Positions 5,018-5,379 of a DNA stretch of 5,379 nucleotides are shown one piece after another. Under the pieces are notes generated by a model. That model saw only the letters and a list, made by a program, of their open reading frames with translations, did no database searches and was not told where the DNA came from. Numbering within the stretch: the stretch's first letter is position 1; every line of letters starts with the position of its first letter. This stretch comes from an uncultured Bacilli bacterium (lineage in GTDB: Bacteria; Bacillota_I; Bacilli_A; RF39; UBA660). The stretch lies in assembly GCA_948750805.1 (NCBI GenBank), contig CAPZYV010000066.1, forward strand, positions 1-5,379, in the 5' to 3' direction. The translations under genes and the position numbers were made by a program.

Positions 5018-5379
5018 AGATGAGTTTCTATTCCTTTTATATTGATTATTTAGTTCATCATGAATTTGTAAAGTAACATCAAATAAATTGAGTGGTTGAA
5101 AATATTGTTCTGTAGGAATATTTTCCACATGTTCTTCTTCACCAGAAACACTCACAACTTTTACTTCATGTAACGATTTTTTATATTCTCTTTCTTCCCA
5201 TGGTACAATATAAGCATAACCCACCGTAACTCTTTTTCCTTGCTCTTGAGATATCTTTCTTGCCATATCTTTAAGAGTTTCTAACTCTTTATCTTCTTCA
5301 ATAAATGAACTATATAAAATAATTAAATCTGGATTATCTAAAGTAGGATGTCCCATGTTTTCTCTATTTTTAATATAGG
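5000..5379 (-). CDS. Uncharacterised protein, 5' end beyond the window
   Basis: I do not recognise this protein. The frame is open to the right edge: in-frame codons before the ATG at 5356 read Tyr-Ile-Lys-Asn-Arg-Glu-Asn, and no ribosome binding site precedes that ATG. It is therefore probably an internal methionine of a longer gene. About 125 residues are visible. The early part contains DNPDLIILYSSFIEED, which looks like a buried beta strand followed by a charged helix (ELETLKDMARKISQEQGKR). A second strand follows (VTVGYAYIVPW), then an acidic segment and a polar, basic C-terminus (NNQYKRNRNSSKTAYN). No cysteines, membrane helix or known catalytic motif are seen in this part. Codon use fits the neighbours. 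Confidence 0.7.
   Translation of the reverse strand, partial: YIKNRENMGHPTLDNPDLIILYSSFIEEDKELETLKDMARKISQEQGKRVTVGYAYIVPWEEREYKKSLHEVKVVSVSGEEEHVENIPTEQYFQPLNLFDVTLQIHDELNNQYKRNRNSSKTAYN

Overview
The window is AT-rich (roughly 70-75% A+T by eye). It has short Shine-Dalgarno-led genes, canonical -35/-10 promoters, U-tract terminators and standard-code usage: TGA is a stop at 3128-3130 and Trp is TGG. This suggests a low-GC Bacillota, plausibly an uncultured gut lineage, because BspA-type repeat proteins and SPASM radical enzymes are common there. The taxonomic placement is inference only.

Left part, plus strand. The window opens inside a BspA-like (DUF285) surface repeat protein. It ends at 1025, followed by a structured 3' UTR and terminator. 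A promoter at 1226-1254 then drives a two-gene unit: an RDD-family membrane protein, most likely starting at a TTG at 1276, and an overlapping gene of unknown function, closed by a terminator at 2411-2432. Next comes a MerR-type autoregulated unit. Its promoter has a 19-nt spacer containing a dyad. It is followed by a MerR regulator with an unusual two-helix membrane tail, and then by an overlapping UPF0145/YbjQ-like gene. A bidirectional terminator at 3422-3457 separates these genes from the convergent minus-strand genes.

Right part, minus strand, read right to left. The 3' part of an unrecognised gene runs off the right edge and ends in a terminator overlapping its stop codon. Then come a pyridoxamine-5'-phosphate-oxidase-like split-barrel protein and a radical SAM/SPASM enzyme, each with its own promoter. 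No RiPP precursor gene is seen beside the radical SAM enzyme.

There is no tRNA, rRNA, CRISPR array or insertion sequence. The best leads are the membrane-anchored MerR with its UPF0145 partner, the orphan SPASM enzyme, and the in-frame 153-bp repeat array with two almost identical copies.
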